9,343 nucleotides of DNA from Bordetella parapertussis (GCA_945873925.1 CAMCES010000059.1:1-9343), one strand, 5' to 3'. Positions 1 to 7,388 are shown, counted from the stretch's first letter. The notes: generated by a model not told the origin, from the sequence alone. Numbers and translations are program-made.

Positions 1-1460
1 CATTGGGTGAAAACTACAAAGCCGAGATCATCGCCAGCATTCCAAGCGAGGAAGATGTCAGCCTTTACCGGGAGGGCGAATTTGAGGATTTGTGCCGCGG
101 CCCGCACGTACCCAGTACCGGCAAGCTCAAACATTTCAAGCTGATGAAGGTGGCTGGGGCCTATTGGCGAGGTGACAGCCGAAATGAAATGCTTCAGCGT
201 ATTTATGGAACTGCATGGGCAAGCAAAGAGGACTTGCAGCAATACCTCACGCGGCTGGAAGAAGCTGAAAAACGAGATCATCGTAAATTGGGGCGCGAGC
301 TCGATTTATTCCACATTGATGAGCATTCTCCTGGCACCGTGTTTTGGCATCCCAAAGGCTGGACGCTTTGGCAAGAGGTTGAGCAATACATGCGTCAGGT
401 CTACCGTCAAAATGGCTATCAAGAAGTCAAAGCGCCACAAATCTTGGATCAAGGTTTATGGGAAAAAACTGGCCATTGGGACAAGTACCGGGAAAACATG
501 TTTGTCACCGAGTCTGAAAAACGTGACTTTGCGCTCAAACCGATGAACTGCCCTGGACACATCATCATTTACAACCAAGGCATCAAGAGTTACCGCGACC
601 TGCCTTTGCGGTATGGTGAGTTTGGTCAGTGCCACCGCAATGAACCTTCTGGCGGTCTGCACGGCATCATGCGTGTGCGGGCCTTTACCCAAGATGATGG
701 CCACATCTTTTGTACAAAAGAACAAATCCAATCGGAAGTCATCGCGTTCACCACCTTGCTTCAAAAGGTCTACCAAGATTTTGGCTTTAACAACATCCTC
801 TACAAACTTTCAACCCGGCCTGAAAAGCGCATTGGCTCGGAAGAAAGCTGGGACCGGGCTGAAAGCGCCTTGGCCGAAGGCTTGAAGGCTTCTGGCTGTC
901 AGTTTGAATATTTACCGGGCGAGGGCGCTTTTTACGGTCCCAAGATTGAGTACACCTTGAAAGACGCCATCGGTCGCGAATGGCAGTGCGGCACGATTCA
1001 GGTCGATCCCAACTTGCCAGAGCGACTGGATGCGGCCTATGTGGGTGAAGACGGCGCTCGCCATTGCCCCATCATGCTTCACCGCGCTGTCGTCGGCAGT
1101 TTGGAGCGTTTCATCGGCATTTTGATTGAACAACACGCCGGCGCATTGCCTGTTTGGCTGGCACCCGTTCAGGTGGCGGTGCTCAATATCACTGATTCGC
1201 AGTCAGATTACGTGCTTGATGTGGTCAAAAAGCTGAAAAATCAAGGGTTTAGGGCGAGCCAAGATCTCAGGAACGAAAAGATTACGTATAAAATACGCGA
1301 GCAGTCAATGCAAAAGTTGCCATACATCCTTGTCATGGGTGACAAGGAGAAAGCAACAGGTACCGTCGCAGTGCGCGCCCGAGGCAATCTTGATCTTGGG
1401 GTCATGCCGCTCGAAGCTTTCTTCCAAAAGTTAGCCTCTGACATCGCTGCCAAGCAATGA
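1..1460 (+). CDS. thrS: Threonine-tRNA ligase, C-terminal 485 residues (5' end outside window)
   Basis: Charges tRNA-Thr with threonine in the cytoplasm. The open frame enters at base 3 with no start codon of its own, so about 150 N-terminal residues (TGS domain and part of the editing domain) lie upstream of the window; the family is usually about 640 residues. Fragment residues 30-75 are the end of the editing region (CRGPHVPSTGKLKHFKL, then GAYWRGD). The class II catalytic core follows at about 100-375, with MNCPGH (Cys183), DDGHIFC (His234) and MLHRA (His360) supplying the three zinc ligands known for ThrRS, and GSLERFIGIL at about 365-374 as motif 3. Residues 383-480 form the anticodon-binding domain (LAPVQVAVL, then LPYILVMGDKE). 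It is the first gene of the translation cluster, 69 bp before infC. The reading frame is intact to TGA at 1458-1460. Confidence 0.97.
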   Translation, partial: LGENYKAEIIASIPSEEDVSLYREGEFEDLCRGPHVPSTGKLKHFKLMKVAGAYWRGDSRNEMLQRIYGTAWASKEDLQQYLTRLEEAEKRDHRKLGRELDLFHIDEHSPGTVFWHPKGWTLWQEVEQYMRQVYRQNGYQEVKAPQILDQGLWEKTGHWDKYRENMFVTESEKRDFALKPMNCPGHIIIYNQGIKSYRDLPLRYGEFGQCHRNEPSGGLHGIMRVRAFTQDDGHIFCTKEQIQSEVIAFTTLLQKVYQDFGFNNILYKLSTRPEKRIGSEESWDRAESALAEGLKASGCQFEYLPGEGAFYGPKIEYTLKDAIGREWQCGTIQVDPNLPERLDAAYVGEDGARHCPIMLHRAVVGSLERFIGILIEQHAGALPVWLAPVQVAVLNITDSQSDYVLDVVKKLKNQGFRASQDLRNEKITYKIREQSMQKLPYILVMGDKEKATGTVAVRARGNLDLGVMPLEAFFQKLASDIAAKQ

Positions 1461-1492
1461 ATAGTCATTGTTCGGCAGCAAGACGGTGTTTC

Positions 1493-1516
1493 CTGTCTTT
1501 GAAGACAGTTTTTTTT
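1493..1516 (+). terminator. Terminator-like hairpin plus T8 between thrS and infC
   Basis: CTGTCT (1493-1498) pairs with AGACAG (1503-1508) around the loop TTGA, and eight T follow at 1509-1516. The U tract is strong, but the stem is short (6 bp, three GC pairs). The tract directly abuts the infC ribosome binding site at 1517. It may partly stop transcription arriving from thrS or act as an attenuator. An alternative pairing, AAGAC (1480-1484) with GTCTT (1495-1499), would disrupt it. The function is inferred, not shown. Confidence 0.4.
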
Positions 1517-1532
1517 GAAGGATTGAACCATC
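1517..1532 (+). promoter_or_regulatory. infC ribosome binding site and rare ATC start codon
   Basis: GAAGGA at 1517-1522 is followed by a 7-nt spacer and ATC at 1530-1532. This is ideal spacing for initiation at ATC. The first in-frame ATG (1596) has no purine-rich site at a suitable distance and would delete conserved N-terminal residues. In E. coli infC the start is AUU, and IF3 rejects such non-AUG starts, giving autoregulation; the same logic is inferred here. Confidence 0.85.
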
Positions 1533-2129
1533 GCTACTGAATTTCGCGACCGCCGTCAACGCGAGGAACGCAAACACCGCCTGAACCGGGAAATCATGGC
1601 CCCCGAAGTCCGCGTGAGCGGCCCCAACAATGAAGCCATAGGTGTGCTCAGTCTCGCTGAAGCCCTGCGAATGGCAGGTGAACTCGATGTCGATTTGGTG
1701 GAAATTTCGCCAACAGCTGTGCCCCCCGTTTGCAGGTTGATGGATTACGGAAAATTCAAATACCAAGAGCAAAAGAAGGCAGCGGAGGCCAAATCCAAGC
1801 AAAAAGTCATTGAGGTCAAGGAAATCAAATTCCGTCCAGGAACAGACGATGGTGACTACAACATCAAATTGCGCAACATCAAGCGCTTTTTGGATGAAGG
1901 TGACAAATGCAAAATCACGCTGCGGTTTCGCGGACGTGAAATAACCCACCAAGAAATTGGCATGGCGTTGTTACAAAGAATTCGGGATGAACTCGCTGAT
2001 CTGATTGTGGTTGAGCAGTTTCCAAAGTTAGAAGGCCGGCAGATGATCATGATGATCGCGCCAGGCAAGAAGAAAACGGGTAGCGTAGCCAAACCCGCTG
2101 CAGAAGTTGCGCAAGCAACGCCTGCTTAA
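1530..2129 (+). CDS. infC: Translation initiation factor IF-3 (ATC start, 199 aa)
   Basis: IF3 binds the 30S subunit, keeps it from joining 50S early and checks the start codon and initiator tRNA. The frame is open from ATC at 1530, giving MATEFRDRRQREERKHRLNR and then EIMAPEVR, with Met23 being the later ATG at 1596. This basic N-terminus is normal for betaproteobacterial IF3, so I take 199 residues rather than 177. The IF3 N-domain spans about 18-86 and ends in the family signature RLMDYGKFKYQEQKK. A charged Lys/Ala-rich linker follows, and the C-domain runs about 95-180 (VKEIKFRPGTDDGDYNIKLR, then the FRGRE and GRQMIMMIAPGKK region). The tail is Ala-rich. It sits 69 bp after thrS and 87 bp before rpmI, the conserved order. 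Translation is probably autoregulated through the non-AUG start. Confidence 0.96.
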   Translation: MATEFRDRRQREERKHRLNREIMAPEVRVSGPNNEAIGVLSLAEALRMAGELDVDLVEISPTAVPPVCRLMDYGKFKYQEQKKAAEAKSKQKVIEVKEIKFRPGTDDGDYNIKLRNIKRFLDEGDKCKITLRFRGREITHQEIGMALLQRIRDELADLIVVEQFPKLEGRQMIMMIAPGKKKTGSVAKPAAEVAQATPA

Positions 2130-2216
2130 AAGGCCACGCAAAAAAGTGTCTCGGGGCCAACAAGTCTGCGTCAGGTTCGCAGCGCCTCACGAGCACAAAC
2201 AAAAAGGAGCATTCAC

Positions 2217-2420
2217 ATGCCCAAAATGAAGACCAAGAGCAGCGCTAAAAAGCGTTTTCGCGTTCGTCCAGGCGGTACCGTTAAACGCGGGCAAGCCTTT
2301 AAGCGTCACATCCTCACCAAAAAAACCACCAAGAACAAACGTCACTTGCGTGGTCCCACAGGTGTGCATGAAACCAATATGGGTCACATGGCGCAAATGC
2401 TGCCCATGGCGGGCCTTTAA
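2217..2420 (+). CDS. rpmI: 50S ribosomal protein L35 (67 aa)
   Basis: Small, very basic protein of the large ribosomal subunit. The sequence begins MPKMKTKSSAKKRFRVRPGG, the classical L35 opening, and continues with KRGQAFKRHILTKKTTKNKR and LRGPTGV. The length of 67 residues matches the family (about 64-67). AGGAG at 2205-2209 lies 7 nt before the ATG and fixes the start. It is separated from rplT by only 27 bp, so the two are surely cotranscribed. In E. coli L20 represses translation of this gene and its own through an mRNA structure; I could not identify the equivalent site here. Confidence 0.97.
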   Translation: MPKMKTKSSAKKRFRVRPGGTVKRGQAFKRHILTKKTTKNKRHLRGPTGVHETNMGHMAQMLPMAGL

Positions 2421-2447
2421 TCAACGGACGAACAAGGAGAACATCAG

Positions 2448-2807
2448 ATGCCTCGCGTAAAACGTGGTGTGACGGCTCGCGCCAGACACAAAAAAGTATT
2501 GGCCCTTGCAAAAGGATTTCGCGGTCGCCGCGGCAATGTCTACCGGATTGCAAAACAAGCGGTGATGAAAGCGGGGCAATATGCCTATCGTGATCGTCGT
2601 GCAAAAAAACGCGTATTTCGCCAACTCTGGATTGCGCGTATCAACGCAGCTGCCCGTGAATTTGGCCTGACATACAGCCAGTTTGCCAATGGCTTGCGTA
2701 AAGCCGCGATCGAGATCGACCGCAAAATGTTGGCTGATTTGGCTGTGCATGACAAAGCAGCCTTTGGCCATATCGTTGACCAAGTCAAGGCGCGATTAGC
2801 AGCCTAA
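2448..2807 (+). CDS. rplT: 50S ribosomal protein L20 (119 aa)
   Basis: Early-assembling 23S rRNA-binding protein of the large subunit, and in E. coli also the translational repressor of the rpmI-rplT pair. The basic N-terminal helix (MPRVKRGVTARARHKKVLAL, then AKGFRGRRGN) is followed by the globular C-domain. That domain carries the family signature RQLWIARINAAAREFGLTYS and then FANGL at about 62-86. The length of 119 residues is typical (117-119). AAGGAGA at 2434-2440 lies 7 nt from the ATG. A 107-bp gap with a potential hairpin separates it from pheS. Confidence 0.97.
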   Translation: MPRVKRGVTARARHKKVLALAKGFRGRRGNVYRIAKQAVMKAGQYAYRDRRAKKRVFRQLWIARINAAAREFGLTYSQFANGLRKAAIEIDRKMLADLAVHDKAAFGHIVDQVKARLAA

Positions 2808-2856
2808 GCCATTCAAAGGCCTGGGTCTTGAGGGCTTGGGTCAGCGAGTTGATCCC

Positions 2857-2890
2857 AGGGGATTGGGGCTGTATTTGGCTTCAATCCCTT
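2857..2890 (+). promoter_or_regulatory. Hairpin in the rplT-pheS gap, possible attenuator
   Basis: The arms 2857-2865 (AGGGGATTG) and 2882-2890 (CAATCCCTT) form nine pairs, one of them G-U. The 16 bases between them can extend the stem by six more pairs, mostly wobble (2866-2871 with 2876-2881), leaving the tetraloop TATT. The downstream bases (CTTCATTTG) are pyrimidine-rich but not a clean T tract, so a strong terminator is unlikely. The gap corresponds to the pheM leader and attenuator region of E. coli. No leader peptide with a proper start codon is present. Confidence 0.3.
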
Positions 2891-2914
2891 CTTCATTTGT
2901 AACCGCGAGACGAC

Positions 2915-3952
2915 ATGAACGAACTTGACTCTTTGGTTCAACAAGCCCAAGGCTCATTTGCCAATTGCCATTCACCGGTCGAACTTGAAAACGCCAAGGC
3001 TGTCTTTTTAGGTAAAGCTGGGTGTATTCCTGAACTGATGAAGGGCTTGGCCAGGCTCGACCTTGAAGCCAAAAAAAGCCAAGGTGCGTTGATCAACTCG
3101 GCCAAGCAAGCCATTGAAGCCGCACTCACCGACAGGAGAGCGCAACTCAGCCAAGCGGAGTTGGACCGCCAACTCAAGGCCGAGGCATTGGATGTCACTT
3201 TGCCGAGCATGAAGCGCATGGCCGGAGGTTTGCACCCCGTGAGTTTGAGTCTTGAGCGCATCGAGATGATTTTCACGTCCCTGGGATTTGAAGTGGCACA
3301 AGGGCCTGAAATTGAGACCGATTGGTTCAATTTCACGGCATTGAACACGCCACAAGACCATCCAGCCCGTTCTATGCATGACACCTTTTATGTGGAAGGC
3401 GGTCATTTGCTTCGCACCCACACCAGCCCGATGCAAATTCGACATGCCATGGCACATGTTCAGCATTACCAACATCGCTTGGATGGCGGTCAGGTGATGC
3501 CCGAGATACGCGTGATTGCACCGGGGCGGACCTACCGTGTCGACAGCGATGCCACACACTCACCCATGTTCCACCAATGCGAAGGCCTGTGGATTGGTGA
3601 AAACATCAGCTTCAAAGACTTGAAAGTGGTGTTCACCGACTTTTGCAAAACATTTTTTGAAAACAATGATTTGGTTTTGCGCTTCAGGCCAAGTTTTTTC
3701 CCTTTCACTGAACCCAGTGCTGAAATTGACATCCAGTTTCCCAGCGGGCCTCTGGCCGGTCGATGGTTGGAAGTCGCTGGTGCTGGCCAGGTTCACCCCA
3801 ATGTGGTGAGAAACATGGGCCTTGACCCTGAGCGGTTCATTGGCTTTGCTTTTGGCATGGGGCCTGATCGGCTGACCATGTTGCGTTACGGTGTGAATGA
3901 TTTGCGCCTGTTTTTCGATGGCGATATTCGCTTTCTCAGCCAATTTCAATGA
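2915..3952 (+). CDS. pheS: Phenylalanine-tRNA ligase alpha subunit (345 aa)
   Basis: Catalytic subunit of the alpha2-beta2 PheRS, which activates phenylalanine and charges tRNA-Phe in the cytoplasm. Residues 1-85 form the coiled-coil arm that contacts tRNA. The class II catalytic domain runs from about 95. HPVSLSLERI (107-116) begins the core, RTYRVDSDATHSPMFHQCEG (205-224) is motif 2, and FFPFTEPSAEID (261-272) lines the Phe pocket. GFAFGMGPDRLTMLRYG (310-326) is motif 3 and keeps the Ala of GFAFG that governs side-chain size in the E. coli enzyme. E. coli has GMGMER where this protein has GMGPDR; I recall the PD form from Burkholderiales. The length is slightly above the E. coli protein (327). 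The ribosome binding site is weak (GAGA, 2907-2910, 4-nt spacer). pheT begins 18 bp downstream. Confidence 0.97.
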   Translation: MNELDSLVQQAQGSFANCHSPVELENAKAVFLGKAGCIPELMKGLARLDLEAKKSQGALINSAKQAIEAALTDRRAQLSQAELDRQLKAEALDVTLPSMKRMAGGLHPVSLSLERIEMIFTSLGFEVAQGPEIETDWFNFTALNTPQDHPARSMHDTFYVEGGHLLRTHTSPMQIRHAMAHVQHYQHRLDGGQVMPEIRVIAPGRTYRVDSDATHSPMFHQCEGLWIGENISFKDLKVVFTDFCKTFFENNDLVLRFRPSFFPFTEPSAEIDIQFPSGPLAGRWLEVAGAGQVHPNVVRNMGLDPERFIGFAFGMGPDRLTMLRYGVNDLRLFFDGDIRFLSQFQ

Positions 3953-3970
3953 TTTTCGCAAGGCCTATTC

Positions 3971-6400
3971 ATGCAGTTTCCTGAATCCTGGTTGCGCGAA
4001 TTTTGCGACCCACCACTGACCACTGAGCAACTGGCTGACAAACTGACCATGGCGGGTCTGGAAGTCGAAGACATGCGTCCTGTGGCGCCCCTTTTTACAA
4101 AAGTGGTGGTGGGAGAGATCGTATCTGCAGAGCAGCATCCTGATGCTGATCGTTTAAGGGTTTGCCAAGTCAATGTCGGCCATACAGCCTTGCTACAAAT
4201 CGTTTGCGGCGCGCCCAATGCCCGTGCCGGTATCAAAATTCCTTGTGCCATGGTCGGCGCACAATTGCCGCCAGGTGAAGACGGCAAAGCGTTTCACATC
4301 AAGCTGGGCAAGTTGCGTGGCGTGGAAAGCCAAGGCATGTTGTGCTCTGCTCGGGAATTGAAGTTGTCTGATGACAGCGCTGGCTTGATGGAGCTCTCCT
4401 CGGATGCCCCACTGGGTCAAGACATACGCCTGCACCTGAATTTGGATGACACGCTGTTCACCCTGAAATTGACACCTAATTTGGCTCACTGCCTGAGCGT
4501 ATACGGCATCGCTCGAGAGTTATCTGCGCTGACGGGTTCGCCGCTTCACACACCCGATTTCAGTCCTTGTGCTGTGCATACGCAAGATGCCTTGGAGGTT
4601 GATATTCAAGCACCTGATTTATGCGGTCGCTTCAGCGGTAGGGTGGTCAGACACGTCAATCCCAAAGCCAAAACACCCACATGGATGGTCGACCGCTTGG
4701 CTCGTTGCGGTCAACGCAGCGTCAGCCCTTTGGTGGATATTTCCAACTATGTGATGTTTGAGTTTGGACAGCCGTCACATATTTTTGACTTGGCCAAAAT
4801 CCATGGCGGTTTGCAGGTTCGCTGGGCTCAAGAAGGCGAGTCTTTGCGTTTGCTCAACGGCAGCACGGTGACCCTGGATGCTCAGGTGGGGGTCATTTCA
4901 GATGCGCAACAAGTTGAGTCTCTGGCTGGCATCATGGGAGGAGATGCAACAGCTGTTTCTGACCAAACGCAAGACATCTTCATTGAGGCTGCTTTCTGGT
5001 GGCCACAGGCCGTCGCGGGTAGGTCCAGGCGTTTTCATTTCTCTACAGATGCCGGGCATCGGTTCGAGCGCGGTGTAGACCCCGCGTTGACAGTGGCGCA
5101 AATTGAACGCATCACAGCGCTGGTGGTTTCTGTGTGTGGCACACCAGAAACCCAAGTTGGCGTGGTTGCCGACCAACAGATCAACATGCCACAGCCTGAG
5201 CCAGTCACGCTGCGGGTTGAGCGTGTGTCCAAGGTTTTGGGTATGCCACTGGGTCAGCCAGTCATCGCAGACGCGCTCAGGTCTTTGGGTTTGACAGTCA
5301 CCGAGTCTGCCGGATCGCTGAGTGTGCTTGCTCCTTCCTTTCGTTTTGACCTCAAGATTGAGGAGGACCTGATTGAAGAAGTGGCGCGGATGGTGGGCTA
5401 CGAGCATTTGCCCTCGACGCCGCCGCATGCACCGATGACCCCTAAATTGATTCCTGAGAGTCGTCGAAACCCGTTTGAGGTTCGTCGACAGTTGGCTGCA
5501 TTGGGCTACCAAGAAACCATCAATTTCAGCTTTGTTGATGCCGCCTGGGAGCACACCTTGGCAGGCAATGCCAAACCGATCGAGTTGCTCAACCCTATCG
5601 CCAGTCAAATGAGCGTCATGCGCTCTTCTTTGATGGGTTCATTGCTGCAAGTCGCCAAGTTCAATTCAGACCGCAAAGCCGCCAGGATTCGTTTGTTTGA
5701 AATAGGTCGGGTGTTCCTGCGTGATGACCGGGTGAAAGATTCCCTACAGTCCATCGCTGGCATCGATCAACCGATGCGATTGGCAGGTTTGGCTTTGGGT
5801 CCGAAAGAAACCATGGGCTGGAATACAGACAAGGCCAACACAGATTTCTTTGATGTCAAAGCAGATATCAGTGCATTGCTGTCAGGTCATGCACCAAAGT
5901 TTGTGGCCGCCGAGCATCCTGCATTACACCCTGGTCGCAGCGCACGCATCGATTCCCAGGGTCAAACCATCGGTTGGATGGGCGAACTCCATCCCAGGTG
6001 GCGTCAACAGTGGGATTTGACACATGCACCGGTTTTGTTTGAACTTCACTTGGACGCCGTGCTTTCGAAGCCTGTGGTTCAGGCCAAGCCCGTCGCCAAG
6101 CTTCAGTCAGTCGAGCGTGATATCGCGGTGGTTGTCTCAGAGGCTGTCACGCATCAAGCACTGATCGATGCGATTTGGGGTGCGCCTGTGGAAGGCTTGC
6201 TGGAAGAAGCTGTATTGTTTGATGTTTATCGGCCGCAAAAACCAGGGGGATCTGTCGCCATGGGAGAAAAAAGTTTAGCGGTTCGTCTGTTTTTGCAGAG
6301 TCAAAATGACCTGACTTTGACGGATGCGCAAATTGAATCTGCGGTGCAAGCTGTTGTTTCGCAGTTGTCCGTGCAGTTGCACGCCAAACTAAGAGCCTGA
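3971..6400 (+). CDS. pheT: Phenylalanine-tRNA ligase beta subunit (809 aa)
   Basis: Non-catalytic subunit of PheRS that binds tRNA-Phe and hydrolyses mischarged Tyr-tRNA-Phe. The domains read in the usual order. An N-terminal segment begins MQFPESWLREF. The EMAP/OB-fold tRNA-binding domain is at about 40-150 (VVVGEIVSAEQHPDADRLRV). B3/B4 editing is at about 212-390 (SPLVDISNYVMFEFGQPSHI, ESLAGIMGG, FERGVDP). B5 is at about 410-480 (FRFDLKIEEDLIEEVARMVG). The class II-like core is at about 495-690 (LLNPIASQMSVMRSSL, RLFEIGRVF). The FDX-ACB anticodon-binding domain is at about 712-808 (SVERDIAVVV, LFDVYRPQKPGGSVAMGEKS). The length is close to E. coli (795). AAGG at 3960-3963 precedes the ATG by 7 nt. 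It follows pheS with 18 bp between and its stop overlaps the ihfA ribosome binding site, so all three are cotranscribed. Confidence 0.97.
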   Translation: MQFPESWLREFCDPPLTTEQLADKLTMAGLEVEDMRPVAPLFTKVVVGEIVSAEQHPDADRLRVCQVNVGHTALLQIVCGAPNARAGIKIPCAMVGAQLPPGEDGKAFHIKLGKLRGVESQGMLCSARELKLSDDSAGLMELSSDAPLGQDIRLHLNLDDTLFTLKLTPNLAHCLSVYGIARELSALTGSPLHTPDFSPCAVHTQDALEVDIQAPDLCGRFSGRVVRHVNPKAKTPTWMVDRLARCGQRSVSPLVDISNYVMFEFGQPSHIFDLAKIHGGLQVRWAQEGESLRLLNGSTVTLDAQVGVISDAQQVESLAGIMGGDATAVSDQTQDIFIEAAFWWPQAVAGRSRRFHFSTDAGHRFERGVDPALTVAQIERITALVVSVCGTPETQVGVVADQQINMPQPEPVTLRVERVSKVLGMPLGQPVIADALRSLGLTVTESAGSLSVLAPSFRFDLKIEEDLIEEVARMVGYEHLPSTPPHAPMTPKLIPESRRNPFEVRRQLAALGYQETINFSFVDAAWEHTLAGNAKPIELLNPIASQMSVMRSSLMGSLLQVAKFNSDRKAARIRLFEIGRVFLRDDRVKDSLQSIAGIDQPMRLAGLALGPKETMGWNTDKANTDFFDVKADISALLSGHAPKFVAAEHPALHPGRSARIDSQGQTIGWMGELHPRWRQQWDLTHAPVLFELHLDAVLSKPVVQAKPVAKLQSVERDIAVVVSEAVTHQALIDAIWGAPVEGLLEEAVLFDVYRPQKPGGSVAMGEKSLAVRLFLQSQNDLTLTDAQIESAVQAVVSQLSVQLHAKLRA

Positions 6401-6412
6401 GGGAGATTGAGC

Positions 6413-6754
6413 ATGGATTTGTCTTTTGAGAGCATTGAAACACCCGCCTTGACCAAGGCGCAACTGGCTGAATTGTTGTTTGACCAAATTGGCTTGAACA
6501 AGCGCGAGTCCAAGGACATGATTGATGCTTTTTTTGACCTGATCTCTCAACGCTTGGTGACCGGCGAGGATGTCAAGATTTCTGGCTTTGGCAACTTCCA
6601 AATCCGCACCAAGGCGCCGCGACCCGGCCGCAACCCTCGCACCGGTGAAGCCATTCCAATCCAAGCCAGGCGTGTGGTTACCTTCCATGCCAGTCACAAG
6701 CTCAAAGAGCATATTCAAGGTGTCCTGAGCCCCGCTCCCGAAACGAAAACTTAG
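6413..6754 (+). CDS. ihfA: Integration host factor alpha subunit (113 aa)
   Basis: One half of the IHF heterodimer, which bends DNA sharply at specific sites for recombination, replication and sigma-54 transcription. The sequence is LTKAQLAELLFDQIGLNKRE (13-32), then the beta-arm signature GFGNFQIRTKAPRPGRNP with RTGE (58-79), including the Pro of RNP that intercalates into DNA. The body matches the 99-residue E. coli protein. About ten extra residues at the N-terminus and a few at the C-terminus explain the 113 length. I chose ATG at 6413 because GGGAGA (6401-6406) sits 6 nt before it; the in-frame TTG at 6407 would have no spacer. This site overlaps the pheT stop (6398-6400), which suggests translational coupling. 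The neighbour pheT and the family features separate it from HU. Confidence 0.95.
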   Translation: MDLSFESIETPALTKAQLAELLFDQIGLNKRESKDMIDAFFDLISQRLVTGEDVKISGFGNFQIRTKAPRPGRNPRTGEAIPIQARRVVTFHASHKLKEHIQGVLSPAPETKT

Positions 6755-6921
6755 CAATTCATTTTGGAGGAACGGCTTTAAATATCCGTTAACAACTTGC
6801 GGCAATTGTGATTCCTTTTTCAGACTGAAAGACTTTATTTTCATGATTTGCGGTCGATTCGCTTAACTAAGGTATCGACTTCGTGTAACCTCAAACACCC
6901 TTTTGACGACTGACTGTGTTC
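6755..6921. other. ihfA-merR gap with two inverted repeats
   Basis: This 167-bp gap holds the palindrome TTTCAG-A-CTGAAA (6818-6830) and GTCGAT (6853-6858) repeated inverted as ATCGAC (6874-6879). A strong ribosome-binding-like GGAGGA at 6767-6772 has no start codon after it. I see no convincing sigma-70 promoter and no intrinsic terminator for ihfA. The repeats could be operators, but no binding protein can be named. Confidence 0.3.
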
Positions 6922-7365
6922 ATGGAGACATTTCTCCCTTCTATCCCTGCCAAGCGCTACTTCACCATCGGTGAGGTCAGTGAGCTGTGTGGTGTTAAGC
7001 CACACGTGCTTCGCTATTGGGAGCAGGAATTCACGCAGTTGCGTCCGATGAAGCGCAGGGGTAACCGTCGCTACTACCAGCACCACGAAGTGTTGATGAT
7101 TCGCCGTATCCGAGACCTGTTGTATGAGCAAGGATTCACGATCAGCGGCGCGAGAAACAAGCTGCAAGAGTTGGTTCAAGCTGAGAGAGACAAAAAACGT
7201 GCTGGCGAGGTCATGCTGGTTGGGTTGGATGAACTGGAAGACAACCTGTCTTTGGCGGAAGTCAAATTAGAAGAAGCCTGGCCTCTCCACTTGACTGATG
7301 CTGACGCGAGCAAGTTGCAGTTGCTCAGGCAAGAATTGTTTGAAATACGCGGTTTGCTCGACTGA
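6922..7365 (+). CDS. MerR-family transcriptional regulator (147 aa)
   Basis: DNA-binding regulator of unknown target. Residues 13-81 form a MerR winged helix-turn-helix: YFTIGEVSELCGVKPHVLRY (13-32) is the helix-turn-helix, WEQEFTQLRPMKRRGNRRYY (33-52) the wing, and EVLMIRRIRDLLYEQGFTIS follows. Residues 81-147 are a short, acidic, helical tail with no Cys cluster, so it is unlikely to be a metal sensor of the MerR/CueR type. A MerR-like gene directly after ihfA is common in Burkholderiales, as far as I recall. ATG at 6922 is preferred; the GTG at 6916 is in frame, and neither has a good ribosome binding site. The stop lies inside a small hairpin (TGCTC-GACT-GAGCA, 7355-7368) just before the tRNA promoter. 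Confidence 0.88.
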   Translation: METFLPSIPAKRYFTIGEVSELCGVKPHVLRYWEQEFTQLRPMKRRGNRRYYQHHEVLMIRRIRDLLYEQGFTISGARNKLQELVQAERDKKRAGEVMLVGLDELEDNLSLAEVKLEEAWPLHLTDADASKLQLLRQELFEIRGLLD

Positions 7366-7382
7366 GCATAAAGCCAGTTGGC

Positions 7383-7388
7383 TATAAT
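7383..7388 (+). promoter_or_regulatory. -10 box (TATAAT) of the tRNA-Pro gene
   Basis: A perfect TATAAT lies 9 nt before the mature 5' end of the tRNA at 7398, as expected for an independent tRNA promoter. No good -35 hexamer is found at 16-18 bp; the bases at 7360-7365 read GACTGA, which belongs to the merR stop region. Confidence 0.65.

Noticed and set aside
1287..1294. TATAAAAT inside thrS as an internal infC promoter
   Set aside because: E. coli has infC promoters within thrS, but no -35-like hexamer lies 16-18 bp upstream here. The bases encode the conserved TYKIR segment of ThrRS.
1431..1952. Minus-strand open frame (173 codons) opposite infC and the thrS-infC gap
   Set aside because: It is antisense to conserved IF3 codons and has no ribosome binding site or known motif.
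2130..2216. L20 autoregulatory site in the infC-rpmI gap
   Set aside because: Only a 5-bp hairpin CTGCG/CGCAG (2166-2182) is visible. I could not find the long-range pseudoknot pairing known from E. coli.
2828..2902. Short leader frame before pheS (TTG start, 24 codons)
   Set aside because: It contains three Trp codons and no Phe codon, and it has no ribosome binding site, so it does not fit a Phe-responsive leader peptide.
4898..5608. Long minus-strand open frame (236 codons) opposite pheT
   Set aside because: It is antisense to a well-conserved part of PheT (editing, B5 and core domains), its translation has no recognisable domain, and it is rich in Arg/His/Gln as expected of a shadow frame.
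6767..6772. GGAGGA as the ribosome binding site of a small gene after ihfA
   Set aside because: No ATG, GTG or TTG follows within usable distance, so no gene can be supported.
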